Below are positions 1 to 8,964 of a stretch of DNA of 64,000 nucleotides, one piece after another (positions within the stretch are counted from its first letter, which is position 1; each line of letters starts with the position of its first letter). Source of the stretch: JAWRCU01 sp033542235. GTDB taxonomy: Bacteria; Pseudomonadota; Alphaproteobacteria; Rhizobiales; Rhizobiaceae. Under the pieces are notes generated by a model. That model was given only the letters and a program-made list of their open reading frames with translations, did not search any database and had not been told where the DNA came from. Made by a program: the position numbers and the translations under genes. The DNA is taken from NCBI RefSeq assembly GCF_033542235.1, contig NZ_JAWRCU010000003.1:1-64000 (forward strand), in the 5' to 3' direction.

Positions 1-47
1 CTTCTCCTCAACCCTCCAGGTTCAGGTGGATGCGATCCGACGATCGG

Positions 48-81
48 CGCCAATGGCCGGGTGGCCACCCGGCCATTGGCG
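48..81. repeat. Perfect 34-bp palindrome
   Basis: The two 17-base arms (CGCCAATGGCCGGGTGG and its exact complement) meet with no spacer. It lies about 130 bases past the stop of the leftward ribokinase gene. It could be a strong terminator stem or a protein-binding palindrome, but there is no T-run on either side, so the function is open. Confidence 0.6.
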
Positions 82-127
82 TCCCTTGCGAGACCCGTCT
101 TCGTACACAATTTCCAATGCAAGGTGG

Positions 128-147
128 CTCGGCGCTTTAGCGCCGAG
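128..147. terminator. Short hairpin downstream of ribokinase
   Basis: CTCGGCGC and GCGCCGAG form a perfect 8-bp stem around a TTTA loop, 62 bases past the leftward ribokinase stop. It is placed like a transcription end signal for the rbsK-fucU unit, but no clear U-tract follows. Confidence 0.35.
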
Positions 148-208
148 ACGGATGAGGGGTACTCCAGTAGGCGAGCCGGATCGCGGATTGATATCCACAC
201 ATTCTAGA

Positions 209-1147
209 TCAGCCGCCGACCGGCGCCCGCTCGAACACCGCCATCGCTTCATCGAGCGCCGGCATGGAAGGTGCGGTGCCTGGCCGCGTCACGGAGATGC
301 CGGCGACGGCGCAGCCGAAGCGCGCTGCATCGAGCGGCGTGAAGCCACGCGAAAGCCCGACCGCAAATCCGCCATTGAAGGCGTCGCCTGCCCCGGTCGT
401 CTCGACGACGGGGCCGACCGAATAGGTCGGCACGAGGTCGGAGCTCTTCGGCGTGTGCAGGAGTGCCCCTTTCTCGCCGAGCGTGATGAGAGCCGCGCCG
501 ACGCCTTTCCTGAGGAGGACGTCGGCGGCCTTGCGCGCATCGTCGAGGGAAGCCACCGGCACGCCGGTGATCCCTTCCGCCTCGGTTTCATTCGGCGTCA
601 CGTAATCGCAAAGCGGATAGATCGAATCCGGCAAAGGGGCCGCGGGCGCCGGGTTGAGGATGGTCGTCACGCCCGCTTCCTTGGCGATCGCGAGCGCACG
701 GATCGCGGCGTCCATCGGCTGCTCGAGCTGCGTGACGAAGATCGAGGCGGAACGGATCAGATCGGCATTGGCGTCGATGTCGGCCGGCGAGATCAGCGCA
801 GCCGCGCCCGGGCTGATGATGATGGCGTTGTTGCCCGTACCGTTCTCGATGAAAATGTAGGCGGCACCGGTATAGCTGTCAGGCGTTTCGATGACGGCCG
901 GCTTTACGCCGGCAGCCTTCCAGGTCCTGATCGCCATCTCGGCGAATGCGTCCTTGCCGAGCCTGGTGATGAAGGAAACGTCCGCGCCGAGCTTGCCGCA
1001 GGCGACCGACTGGTTGGAGCCCTTGCCTCCGGGGCCGAGAACGAAGCTCGTCCCGAGAATGGTTTCGCCCATCCGTGGCTGACGTTCCGCGCGATAGGCC
1101 GTGTCGGCGACGAAGACGCCGAGGATCACGATCGGCTTCGAAGTCAT
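209..1147 (-). CDS. rbsK: Ribokinase-family (PfkB) sugar kinase
   Basis: This 312-residue protein phosphorylates a sugar with ATP in the cytoplasm, by family ribose or a related pentose/deoxy sugar. The first PfkB signature GPGGKGSNQ is at residues 38-46. The second, with the GAGD anion hole and catalytic Asp255, is at 252-255. A longer in-frame start exists, but the ATG at 1147 begins at the usual MTSKPIVILG position and lies 5 bases after the stop of the upstream mutarotase gene, so the two are clearly one operon. The pairing with FucU suggests that the imported sugar is anomerised and then phosphorylated. The exact substrate cannot be read from sequence. Confidence 0.85.
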   Translation of the reverse strand: MTSKPIVILGVFVADTAYRAERQPRMGETILGTSFVLGPGGKGSNQSVACGKLGADVSFITRLGKDAFAEMAIRTWKAAGVKPAVIETPDSYTGAAYIFIENGTGNNAIIISPGAAALISPADIDANADLIRSASIFVTQLEQPMDAAIRALAIAKEAGVTTILNPAPAAPLPDSIYPLCDYVTPNETEAEGITGVPVASLDDARKAADVLLRKGVGAALITLGEKGALLHTPKSSDLVPTYSVGPVVETTGAGDAFNGGFAVGLSRGFTPLDAARFGCAVAGISVTRPGTAPSMPALDEAMAVFERAPVGG

Positions 1148-1152
1148 CCTGC

Positions 1153-1608
1153 TCACTCCGCGTCCGGCGGCACCACGCCCTTGCGGAAAGCGAAGCAGCC
1201 GTAGAAGCGCCGCTCGCCGGTCTGGATCACGCAATAGGCCTGCTTCGCCCGCTCATAGAAGGCGTAGCGCTCGATGCTCATCATCGGCCAGGGCTTGCCC
1301 TCGGCCTTGTCGATCGCCTTTTGCACTTCCTGCTGCACCGCCGGGATCTCGTCCGGCTTGCCGACGATCTCCATGCGTGCGGCCGCATCGTCGACGAAGG
1401 TGTCGAGCGGATACAGCGAAAGGATCGCGGCCGCAGCCTCGCCGGCCGTCACATTGTCGATGCGCAGCAACTTCCCCAGACGCGTCTGCCTGGCGATGGA
1501 GTCCGCCGGGAAATTGGTATCGCACATGATCAGATCGTCGCCATGCCCCATCGCCCTGATCGCGTAGAGCACGTCGGCATTGAGAAGGGGGCTGATACCC
1601 TTGAGCAT
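1153..1608 (-). CDS. fucU: RbsD/FucU-family sugar mutarotase
   Basis: The 151-residue protein matches the FucU branch of the RbsD/FucU family along its length. It begins MLKGISPLL, has the catalytic-site GHGD with His22, and carries the RYAFYERAK and TGERRFYG segments recalled from FucU. These enzymes interconvert alpha and beta anomers of fucose or ribose to feed a kinase or dehydrogenase. It is the first gene of a two-gene leftward unit with rbsK, 118 bases behind the sugar ABC ATPase gene. Anomer mutarotation is confident; L-fucose as the substrate is only likely. Confidence 0.85.
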   Translation of the reverse strand: MLKGISPLLNADVLYAIRAMGHGDDLIMCDTNFPADSIARQTRLGKLLRIDNVTAGEAAAAILSLYPLDTFVDDAAARMEIVGKPDEIPAVQQEVQKAIDKAEGKPWPMMSIERYAFYERAKQAYCVIQTGERRFYGCFAFRKGVVPPDAE

Positions 1609-1648
1609 GAGAATTCCTCCCGAGATTTTCTACTGCGAAAACAAACAG

Positions 1649-1692
1649 CTAGAGCAGGGCAGAGGACAGCGTTCTAGTTCATCCTGCTCTAG
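1649..1692. repeat. Palindromic repeat in operon gap
   Basis: Perfect 10-bp arms CTAGAGCAGG and CCTGCTCTAG enclose a 24-base loop between the ABC ATPase and fucU genes. The CTAGAG/CTCTAG ends recur in the elements near 18.3 and 35.4 kb, so it looks like a member of the same dispersed family. It may act as an mRNA processing or stability stem inside the leftward transcript. Confidence 0.55.
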
Positions 1693-1726
1693 TAGCCCTC
1701 GACCGAGGGGTCAATGCGGAAAGCCG

Positions 1727-2785
1727 TCAGAGCCGCTTGCCTGTACCCGCGTCGAACACATGGGCGAGCTCGGTGCGCGGCATCAGCGTCAGCGTGTCGC
1801 CCGGCCTGAAGCTGTGGCGCTCGCGGAAAAGAGCGACCATCTCGCTCTCGCCGAAACGCAGGAACACCATCGTTTCGGAACCTGTCGGCTCGACCACCGA
1901 GACCCGCGCCGGAAAGCCATCTGGCGAAAGCGCGATGTGCTCGGGGCGAATGCCGTAGATCACCTCCTGGCCGTCGTTCACCTGAGGATCGCCGGAGAAG
2001 GGCAGCAACACCCCGCCGACCTCGACACCCCTCTTCTCTCCGAGCCGTACCCTGCCCTTCAGCATGTTCATCGCCGGCGAGCCGATGAAGCCCGCCACGA
2101 ACAGGTTCGCCGGTTTGTCGAACAGCTCGAGCGGCGCACCGATCTGTTCGATACGACCGGCCTGCATGACGACGATCTTGTCGGCCATGGTCATGGCCTC
2201 CACCTGATCGTGCGTGACGTAGATCGTGGTCGTCTTGAGCCGCTGATGCAGCTCCTTGATCTCGGTGCGCATCTGCACCCTGAGCTTGGCGTCGAGGTTG
2301 GAGAGCGGCTCGTCGAACAGGAAGACCTGCGGGTTGCGCACGATCGCGCGCCCCATCGCGACGCGCTGGCGCTGGCCGCCTGAGAGCTGGCGCGGATAGC
2401 GGTCGAGATAGGGGACGAGATCCAGGATCTCCGCGGCCTTGCGGACACGCTCCTCGACGAGCTTCTTGTCAGTGCCCCTGAGCTTCAGCGCGAAGGCCAT
2501 GTTGTCGCGCACGGTCTTGTGCGGGTACAGGGCATAGCTCTGGAACACCATGGCGATGTCACGCTTGGCGGGCGGCAGGTGGTTGACCACCGTGTCGGCG
2601 ATCTCGATTGCGCCGCTCGTCACGCTTTCCAGTCCCGCCACCATCCTCAGCAGCGTGGATTTGCCGCATCCGGACGGGCCGACGAGCACGACGAACCTTC
2701 CATCCGCAATGTCGACGCTGACGTCGTGCAGCACCGGCACGGCGCCGTATGATTTCGATACGTTGCGGATCGCTACTTGCGCCAT
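1727..2785 (-). CDS. Sugar ABC transporter ATPase (MalK/UgpC type)
   Basis: This 352-residue ATPase energises uptake by the divergently encoded binding protein and permeases. Walker A GPSGCGKST is at 36-44, the Q-loop near 82, the LSGGQ signature at 134-138 and Walker B FLFDEP at 155-160. A C-terminal MalK-type regulatory (TOBE) domain runs from about 235 to the end. Length and layout are those of CUT1 ATPases. The gene faces away from the binding-protein gene across a 288-base shared promoter region and probably co-transcribes with fucU and rbsK. Confidence 0.92.
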   Translation of the reverse strand: MAQVAIRNVSKSYGAVPVLHDVSVDIADGRFVVLVGPSGCGKSTLLRMVAGLESVTSGAIEIADTVVNHLPPAKRDIAMVFQSYALYPHKTVRDNMAFALKLRGTDKKLVEERVRKAAEILDLVPYLDRYPRQLSGGQRQRVAMGRAIVRNPQVFLFDEPLSNLDAKLRVQMRTEIKELHQRLKTTTIYVTHDQVEAMTMADKIVVMQAGRIEQIGAPLELFDKPANLFVAGFIGSPAMNMLKGRVRLGEKRGVEVGGVLLPFSGDPQVNDGQEVIYGIRPEHIALSPDGFPARVSVVEPTGSETMVFLRFGESEMVALFRERHSFRPGDTLTLMPRTELAHVFDAGTGKRL

Positions 2786-2887
2786 CAGTCCTCCCGGCCT
2801 GTCCTTGCTCCCAGGGCGCTGAAGCTAATAAAGGCCCGTTTTCAAGTCCACCACTGAAATTGTCATTCATAGACGAAATCCGCCGCG

Positions 2888-2915
2888 TTGACACCGCAGC
2901 GAGTTCCCCGATACT
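2888..2915 (+). promoter_or_regulatory. Candidate promoter of the sugar ABC operon
   Basis: TTGACA at 2888-2893 and GATACT at 2910-2915 are 16 bases apart in the divergent region between the ATPase and binding-protein genes. This would give a leader of about 150 bases before the ATG at 3074, which has a good GGGAGG ribosome site. This is a sequence match only; no clear operator was seen nearby. Confidence 0.35.
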
Positions 2916-3073
2916 GATCTTAGCTGCATCGAATTTTCCGGACTATCTGGATTGGGAGTAACACAGACCTAGATCGTTCAACCGAGGCGCCCGGGCGGTG
3001 AATATGGGCGGCTCGCTTGCCGGACATCGATGCATCCGGTTCACCTTGGCCATGTCGTGGGAGGTTATAAGAC

Positions 3074-4750
3074 ATGAAGGTACACATCTATGAACAGCTC
3101 GTGCGCGCGGGTGCGACCCGGCGCGACGTGCTGAAGGGCGGGGTAAGCGCCGCCGTGCTTGCCGCGATCTCAGGCGGCGGTCTTACAGCGCTGACGCGCC
3201 AGGCCTCCGCGCAGGACAATCTGCGCGCACAGATCCTGCAGATCCCCGGGGTCGGCAAGGGTCAGCCGACGGACGCCGACTTCCAGAAGGTCGGCGAACT
3301 TTGCCTTGGCGCGACCAAGGCGAATGTAAAGGAAGGCGAGTTCGCAGGTGTCGAGCTCACATTCATGGGCCTCAACAATCAGAACCTGCACAACGTGCTT
3401 TTCCGTGGCTTCCTGAAGCCGTGGGAGGCATATACCGGCGCAAAAATCAACTGGATCGACCTCGCTCAGGCCGACTACAACCCGCGGCTCCAGCAATCGA
3501 TCGCAACCGGCACGGTTGATTTCGACATTCTCGAGATGGGCGCGCCTTTCGAGGGTGACGTCTGCGGCAAGGGTCTTGCTTCTGAAATGCCCGACTGGGT
3601 GAAGAAGCAGATCGACTTCGACGACCTCGTGAACTACCTGAAGCCGCCGGTCGGCACCTGGGACGGCAAGCAGTACCGCGTCACGGTCGACGGCGACACC
3701 CACAACTTCAACTACCGCACCGACGTCTTCTCCGATTCCGGCCTGGCCGAAGCCTGGAAAGCCGATTCCGGTGACAAGGCCGGCCTGACCGAATGGGGCG
3801 TGCCGAAGACCTGGCAGCAGGTGCAGGCGGTTACCAAGTTCCTGAAGGGCAAGCAGGTCAACGGCCAGGACATCTATGGCTACCTCGATGCCCCGAAGCC
3901 CTGGGGCGGGTTCGGCTTCTACTTCCTCGGCAGCCGCGCCACCGCCTATGCCAAGCATCCGGACGACAAGGCATGGCTGTTCGATCCGGACACGATGAAG
4001 CCGCGCATCAACAATCCCGCCTGGGTTCGCGCGATCCAGGACGTGATCGATGCCCTCCCCTTCGAGCCGGCGGACCAGATCAATGCCGACCCGAACCAGA
4101 CTGCCTTTTCGCAGTTCCTCGGCGGCACCGGCTCCATGGTTGCCTGGTGGGGTGATGTCGGCTCGAACGTCAAGACCAATGATTCGTCGGTCGTCGGCGA
4201 CGTCACCGGCTTCTCGATCCTGCCCGGTTCGGACGACGTCTACAACTCCAAGACCGGCCAGTGGGAGAAGCTCGCGAGCGGCCCGAACTATTCTCCGAAC
4301 TGCGCCTATCTCGGCTGGGGCGTCTACGTCATGGCGCGCGTGGATTCCGACGAGAAGAAGAAGAAGGCGGCCTGGTCCGCAGCCGCTCATCTCGGAGGCA
4401 AGGATCTTTCGCTGTGGACGGCGGCCTATCCGTCCGGCTTCCAGCCGTACCGGAACAGCCACTTCAACATTCCGGAATGGGTTGCGGCCGGTTATGACGA
4501 GGCGTTCATCACATCCTACCTGAAGTCAGAGAGCGATTCCTACAATCATCCGAACGCAGCGATCGAACCGCGCATTCCCGGTATTTTCCAATACTACTCG
4601 ATCGCCGAGGACGAGCTGGCCAAGGTCTTTGCCGGGCAGATGACCGCCCAGCAGGGTGCCGACAACATTGCTGCCGCCTGGGAAAAGCTGACCGACCAGA
4701 TCGGTCGCGAGAACCAGATCAAGCTCTACAAGGCCTCTCTCGGGCTGTAG
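3074..4750 (+). CDS. Periplasmic sugar-binding protein, Tat-exported
   Basis: This 558-residue family-1 extracellular binding protein captures the substrate for the two permeases downstream. The N-terminus has a twin-arginine signal, TRRDVLKGG with Arg16-Arg17, then a hydrophobic stretch and a likely cleavage after ASA near residue 46. At 558 residues it is longer than the usual 400-450 of CUT1 binding proteins, as in some glycerol- or disaccharide-binding relatives. GGGAGG stands 9 bases before the ATG. The Tat signal suggests export after folding. The ligand is not identifiable from sequence, though the neighbouring kinase, mutarotase and beta-glucosidase point to a sugar or small glycoside. 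Confidence 0.88.
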   Translation: MKVHIYEQLVRAGATRRDVLKGGVSAAVLAAISGGGLTALTRQASAQDNLRAQILQIPGVGKGQPTDADFQKVGELCLGATKANVKEGEFAGVELTFMGLNNQNLHNVLFRGFLKPWEAYTGAKINWIDLAQADYNPRLQQSIATGTVDFDILEMGAPFEGDVCGKGLASEMPDWVKKQIDFDDLVNYLKPPVGTWDGKQYRVTVDGDTHNFNYRTDVFSDSGLAEAWKADSGDKAGLTEWGVPKTWQQVQAVTKFLKGKQVNGQDIYGYLDAPKPWGGFGFYFLGSRATAYAKHPDDKAWLFDPDTMKPRINNPAWVRAIQDVIDALPFEPADQINADPNQTAFSQFLGGTGSMVAWWGDVGSNVKTNDSSVVGDVTGFSILPGSDDVYNSKTGQWEKLASGPNYSPNCAYLGWGVYVMARVDSDEKKKKAAWSAAAHLGGKDLSLWTAAYPSGFQPYRNSHFNIPEWVAAGYDEAFITSYLKSESDSYNHPNAAIEPRIPGIFQYYSIAEDELAKVFAGQMTAQQGADNIAAAWEKLTDQIGRENQIKLYKASLGL

Positions 4751-4771
4751 TCCGGCGAGCTCAGGATCGGG

Positions 4772-4795
4772 ACCCGGCGGCAATCGCTGCCGGGT
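4772..4795 (+). terminator. Intercistronic stem-loop after binding protein
   Basis: ACCCGGC and GCCGGGT form the stem, extended by GC pairs around CAATC, followed by TTTCGTGTTT. It lies between the binding-protein stop and the first permease. Such stems commonly stabilise or partly terminate the mRNA, so that more binding protein than permease is made. Confidence 0.5.
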
Positions 4796-4851
4796 TTCGT
4801 GTTTCGGCATCTTTCAGTAGACTCTCCCTGACATAACCCGAAAGATGATGC

Positions 4852-5973
4852 ATGGCTGATCAAGCTTCTGCCGTGACGCCAGGTCTGGCACTTGCCACGC
4901 CTGCCGATTTCATTCCGGACAGCCGCAAGCGCCTCGGCTGGTTCATACTTGCGGCCGCCTCTCTTGTTCTGGCGGCAACTTTCGTCGTGCAGGCATTGTT
5001 CGTTTCAGGTGTCACGACGATCGGCTTCGCCAACTGGCGGCCCCTGATCTATGCCTACGTAATCTGGGGAATAGCGCTGGGAATCGCCCAGGTGCTGCGG
5101 CGCGGCGAGGACGGCTACAAGGCGCTGTTCGTGCTGCCGGCCGTGCTTTTCACCGTTGCCATGGTGATCTTCCCAACCCTGTTCGGCCTCTACATCGCCT
5201 TCACGGACTGGAACCTCAGCTCCTTCACCGGCCGGCAGTTCAACGGCCTTGCCAATTTCTGGCAGATGCTTGGCGACCCCTACTATCGCAACGCGCTGTT
5301 CAACATGGTGCTCTACGTGCTCGCGGTGCTCGTCGAGTATGTGATCGCCTTCGGCCTCGCTCTGCTCCTCAATGCGCAGATCCGCGCGCGAAAATTCTTC
5401 CGCGTCGTCTTCCTGCTGCCGCTGATGCTGTCTCCCGTCGCCGTCTCGTGGATGATCGGCAAATCCTTGCTCGAATACCGCTTCGGACCGGCAGCGACAC
5501 TGGCGCGCCACCTCGGCTGGAGCAGTCCGACCTTCTTTGCCGACCCGACGCTTGCCAGGTTGTCGATCATGGCGCTCGACGCCTGGACCTACATTCCCTT
5601 CATGATGATCATGCTGCTTGCCGGACTGCAGGCGATGTCCAAGGAGATCCACGAGGCTGCCAAGGTCGATGGTGCCAACGCCTGGCAAAGCTTCTGGCAG
5701 GTGACCTTCCCGCTGATGCTGCCCGTCTCGGTGACGGCGATCATCCTGAGGATCATCTTCAAGCTGAAGCTCGCCGACATCATCATCACCGTCACCTCCG
5801 GCGGCCCCGGCGGCGCGACCGATTCTGTGACGAGCTTCATCTACCGTGAATATCGCGACCGCTCGAATGTCGGCTACGGCACCATGCTGGCTATGGTCTA
5901 CCTCATCCTCATCATCATCTTCGTCACGCTGCTCCTCAAGCTTGCCCAACGCTTCGTGCGCAACGTCACCTGA
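4852..5973 (+). CDS. Sugar ABC transporter permease (MalF type)
   Basis: This 373-residue inner-membrane permease has the EAA loop EIHEAAKVDGANAW at about residues 264-277, which couples to the ATPase. The canonical six-helix core follows residue about 95. Before it are two extra hydrophobic segments (about 27-52 and 60-80), giving roughly eight helices, as in MalF-like proteins with an N-terminal extension. It is the second gene of the rightward operon, 101 bases after the binding protein and 14 bases before the next permease. Confidence 0.9.
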   Translation: MADQASAVTPGLALATPADFIPDSRKRLGWFILAAASLVLAATFVVQALFVSGVTTIGFANWRPLIYAYVIWGIALGIAQVLRRGEDGYKALFVLPAVLFTVAMVIFPTLFGLYIAFTDWNLSSFTGRQFNGLANFWQMLGDPYYRNALFNMVLYVLAVLVEYVIAFGLALLLNAQIRARKFFRVVFLLPLMLSPVAVSWMIGKSLLEYRFGPAATLARHLGWSSPTFFADPTLARLSIMALDAWTYIPFMMIMLLAGLQAMSKEIHEAAKVDGANAWQSFWQVTFPLMLPVSVTAIILRIIFKLKLADIIITVTSGGPGGATDSVTSFIYREYRDRSNVGYGTMLAMVYLILIIIFVTLLLKLAQRFVRNVT

Positions 5974-5987
5974 GAAAAGACGCTGAA

Positions 5988-6905
5988 ATGGCCTTGGCTG
6001 AAACCGAATACGCACCATCCCAAGTGGGCTCGCCAGCCGCGTTCTGGACGAGCCGCGTCTTCATCTATGCGGCGCTGATCTTCTGGGCCTTCATCTGCCT
6101 TTTCCCGATCTACTGGACTGTCACCACCTCGATGAAAGTCGCCGTGGACGTGACGCAGGGCCATCTCGTCCCGTTCGTCGACTTCATGCCCGACTGGAAG
6201 GGTTGGCGCTCGCTCGGTCTATCGCCCGACACCATCTTCCAGACCTCGACCGTACGCGACGAGTTCGTGAAGCGTTTCATGAATTCGGTAGTCTGCTCGA
6301 TCAGCGCCTCAGCGCTGGCGATCATCATCGGCAGCCTGGCAGCCTACGGCCTCACCCGCTTCCGCTACCAGTTCCTGTGGATGAAGAACGAGGACATCTC
6401 CTTCTTCTTCCTGTCGCAGCTGATCCTGCCCCCTGTCGTGCTCGCGCTGCCGTTCCTGGTCCTCTACAAGGAGGTGGGCTTGCTCGACACCCGCATCGGC
6501 CTCATCCTCCTCTATACGCTCATGGTGCTGCCGATCGCGATCTGGATCATGCGCGACCAGTTCAACTCCATCCCCGTCGAGCTGGAAGAGGCGGCGCTGG
6601 TCGACGGCCTGTCGATCTGGGGCGCGTTCTTCCGCATCGTACTGCCGATCGCGCTGCCGGGCATGGTAGCAGCCTTCATCCTGGCGCTGGTGCTTTGCTG
6701 GAACGAATATTTCTTCGCCGCTCTTCTGACGTCGGCTGATGCCAAGACCTTGCCTGTGATGGTGGCCAGCCAGACAGGCTCGCAAGGCATCAACTGGTGG
6801 GCGATGGCAGCACTTGCCACCGCCGCAATCACGCCGCTCGCGCTGATCGGCATCCTGCTGGAGCGTTACCTGATCAAGGGCATGACGGCAGGCGCGGTGA
6901 AGTAG
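5988..6905 (+). CDS. Sugar ABC transporter permease (MalG type)
   Basis: This 305-residue permease pairs with the preceding MalF-type subunit. It has six predicted helices and the EAA loop ELEEAALVDGLSIWGAF at about residues 198-214. It is the last gene of the transporter unit; the ATPase is supplied by the divergent gene. The subunit order (binding protein, MalF-type, MalG-type) is that of CUT1 systems. Confidence 0.9.
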   Translation: MALAETEYAPSQVGSPAAFWTSRVFIYAALIFWAFICLFPIYWTVTTSMKVAVDVTQGHLVPFVDFMPDWKGWRSLGLSPDTIFQTSTVRDEFVKRFMNSVVCSISASALAIIIGSLAAYGLTRFRYQFLWMKNEDISFFFLSQLILPPVVLALPFLVLYKEVGLLDTRIGLILLYTLMVLPIAIWIMRDQFNSIPVELEEAALVDGLSIWGAFFRIVLPIALPGMVAAFILALVLCWNEYFFAALLTSADAKTLPVMVASQTGSQGINWWAMAALATAAITPLALIGILLERYLIKGMTAGAVK

Positions 6906-7118
6906 AAGCGGCCCTCACCCTTACCTGCACGCGCATCTCGACCGTGACGGGCTGCGCTGCGCACGGTATCATCGGGACAAGCGAGCAGACATCACTCGCT
7001 GGCATAGGACCCCGCAATGGCGGCGACTTCCGGTCGCGCCGAAATCATCGGTATCGAGCGGCAATTGATCAAGCCCGGCGAGGACCCGAGAGCGCAATTC
7101 CAGACCCGGACGGGTCAT

Positions 7119-8210
7119 ATGAACTTTTGCTGGAAGACGGCTATTTGCCTGTACGTTGTCGTGATCGGGCCGGCTTTGGCCGGTGACAAGTGGTCGGACG
7201 ACTTCTCGACCTCAGAGCTAAATCGCAGCCTGTGGTCTCCCTGTCAGATAAATATGGACAAGGCTCCGATCGAGTTTCTGCACGATCCCGATGATCCAGG
7301 CAGCCAGTTCGCGCGGATCACGGTCGACATCAATTCGCTGGGTGGCAAAAAGTGCCGCAAGGAGCCGCCGGGCCCTCGCATAACGCCCCTTTCGGCATTC
7401 TCACCACCTCCTGACCGGCCGGTGGAAGAATCCGATGAGCCGAACCTCCATGGGCCAAGCTTCAACGATACAAAAACGATTCCGTTCGCAGCCGTTCACA
7501 CAAACGGGGATCCCTACTGTGACAGCGCAATCATCCAAAGGGCTCTAGCCGCAGGTGAGGAAGGCGAATGCATCCAACGCCAAGAGTTGCGTTTTCAGTC
7601 ACAATATATCCATGCCGCCGACGAACCATTCACTTACAAGCTGCGATTCCGCATGCCAGCAGTCATTCAGGATACGAAGAACTCGGTCCGTTGGGTGATC
7701 GCGCAGTGGAAAGAAGAGCCGATCAGCCCCGTCTATGAGGACCCTAGTCCGGCACTGGCTCAACGCTTCGACGACGGCGTGCTGCATGTGACTGTTCAGG
7801 ACGAAGATTGCCGTTGCCGAGTGGCCTCTGCCCCCATGCCCGACGGCTCGATCTGGCCTGCCAGACCCGGCGTTGCGCGTGATTGCATATCAACTCGCCC
7901 AAGCGATCCTGCCAACACGGCGTGTACGGCAAACCTTACGGTCGAATATGGTGCGGATCCCGTTCTACCCTCTCCGCGTGGAGCGTGGGTTGACATGCAG
8001 TATAGGGTCCAGATGAGTCGCTCGAAGGCCGCGGCAATCGAAATCTATGCGAATGGACGGTTCGTCGCGAGGGTCACCGGAAAGATCGGCTATGAACCGG
8101 CGCCCGGCAAGATACCGCAGGTCAAGTTCAAGATCGGTCACTATCGCGATTATCTGCCGTCGATCGATACCATGGATATTGACCGGGTTGAGGTTGAGCG
8201 ATCCGACTAG
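7119..8210 (+). CDS. Secreted polysaccharide-lyase-like protein
   Basis: The start is set at the ATG at 7119 because it begins a Sec signal peptide (MNFCWKTAICLYVVVIGPALAG), leaving a mature protein of about 340 residues. The C-terminal part has the WVDMQYRVQ, IYANGRFVA and KFKIGHYRDY sequence style of the jelly-roll heparin-lyase-I-like family (Pfam Polysacc_lyase, PF14099), ending in a short DIDRVEVE strand. By family it would bind or cleave an acidic polysaccharide outside the cell. Catalytic residues could not be assigned by eye, so the activity is inferred. It follows the sugar ABC permease by 213 bases in the same direction and may supply its substrate. Confidence 0.6.
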   Translation: MNFCWKTAICLYVVVIGPALAGDKWSDDFSTSELNRSLWSPCQINMDKAPIEFLHDPDDPGSQFARITVDINSLGGKKCRKEPPGPRITPLSAFSPPPDRPVEESDEPNLHGPSFNDTKTIPFAAVHTNGDPYCDSAIIQRALAAGEEGECIQRQELRFQSQYIHAADEPFTYKLRFRMPAVIQDTKNSVRWVIAQWKEEPISPVYEDPSPALAQRFDDGVLHVTVQDEDCRCRVASAPMPDGSIWPARPGVARDCISTRPSDPANTACTANLTVEYGADPVLPSPRGAWVDMQYRVQMSRSKAAAIEIYANGRFVARVTGKIGYEPAPGKIPQVKFKIGHYRDYLPSIDTMDIDRVEVERSD

Positions 8211-8308
8211 CCTCCGGCTCGCCCAAGCCGCTGCAAGGAGACACTCCGTTGAAACTCCGGCTCTTGGCCATCAACGGCACGTCCCCTCTTAGCTACTCGA
8301 ATTATTGA

Positions 8309-8686
8309 CTATTGAAACGGGTCGAAGGGTTCGCAGTCGAGTTTAGACCATCGCTTTAGCAAATACGGAATCGATAGTTCAGCCGTCTCAGTATCGAGCA
8401 CATATTTCAGAGTGCCCAAGTCCGTCTTCAAGGTGCAAATCCATACCGTGCCGAGCGTCTCACATCGCATCTCCTCGGAATAACCGCTGGGATACAAGAT
8501 TGAGATGGAGCGGCCTTCTGGCTCCAACGCGCTGGGATTGACGCCCAGGATTACCTTGCGTGTGAGTTTCCCCCCTTGAGAATTTGACACTTCATGACAG
8601 AGATAGAGCTTGTCCATGCCCTCAGCTGCGGTCTGTCCGGTTATGCACCCGGTCACCAACGCTACAATCGCCGTCACAATCTTCAT
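8309..8686 (-). CDS. Small secreted protein, possible lipoprotein, unknown function
   Basis: This 125-residue protein of unrecognised family starts at the ATG at 8686, which has a strong AGGAGG five bases upstream; the longer open frame is non-coding in character. The N-terminus MKIVTAIVALVTGC is a short lipoprotein-type signal with a lipobox-like VTGC, so it may be lipid-anchored, or secreted with cleavage near TAAEG. Three further cysteines occur in the mature part (about 32, 77 and 84, plus 119), which could form disulfides. It is alone, convergent with the lyase-like gene. Confidence 0.6.
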   Translation of the reverse strand: MKIVTAIVALVTGCITGQTAAEGMDKLYLCHEVSNSQGGKLTRKVILGVNPSALEPEGRSISILYPSGYSEEMRCETLGTVWICTLKTDLGTLKYVLDTETAELSIPYLLKRWSKLDCEPFDPFQ

Positions 8687-8964
8687 CTCGCCCTCCTGAG
8701 GCAGGGCCCCTTTCCTTGCCGCCGCCCGGCTCCGGATCGACGAACAGCGGCGAGGGTAATTGGCAGGCAATCTCGACCGGCGCTTTCCCTGCAGCCACCG
8801 CCCCTTCTTGACCCCGAGCCGGGCGCTGGACGCGCTCGGAGGTATTGGACGGGACAATATACCCACCTGCTCGCGGAGTCCCGGGCGCGAGTGCCCCTTT
8901 TCTTGCAGCTGCCCCGTCGCCGCCCCCCAGGGCGGTGGGGTGCGTAGCCCGCGGGTACGCCAGT
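8687..8964. other. Intergenic segment with degenerate repeats, no gene
   Basis: Three copies of a loose CAAGAAAAGGGGC-like core, read on the minus strand, occur near 8708, 8803 and 8899, embedded in GC-rich imperfect palindromes. I see no convincing coding frame; the open frames have low-complexity Arg/Pro/Gly composition typical of shadows. It is probably decayed intergenic repeat sequence plus the promoter of the small gene to the left. Confidence 0.3.

Noticed and set aside
26..1204. Long rightward open frame opposite ribokinase
   Set aside because: It is the shadow of the real ribokinase in high-GC DNA: Arg/His/Gly/Asp-rich, with no domain and no ribosome site.
3170..4462. 430-codon open frame antisense to the Tat-exported binding protein
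   Set aside because: Composition is Arg/Gly/Val/Asp-rich and mirrors the coding strand; the plus-strand protein has clear family features and signal peptide.
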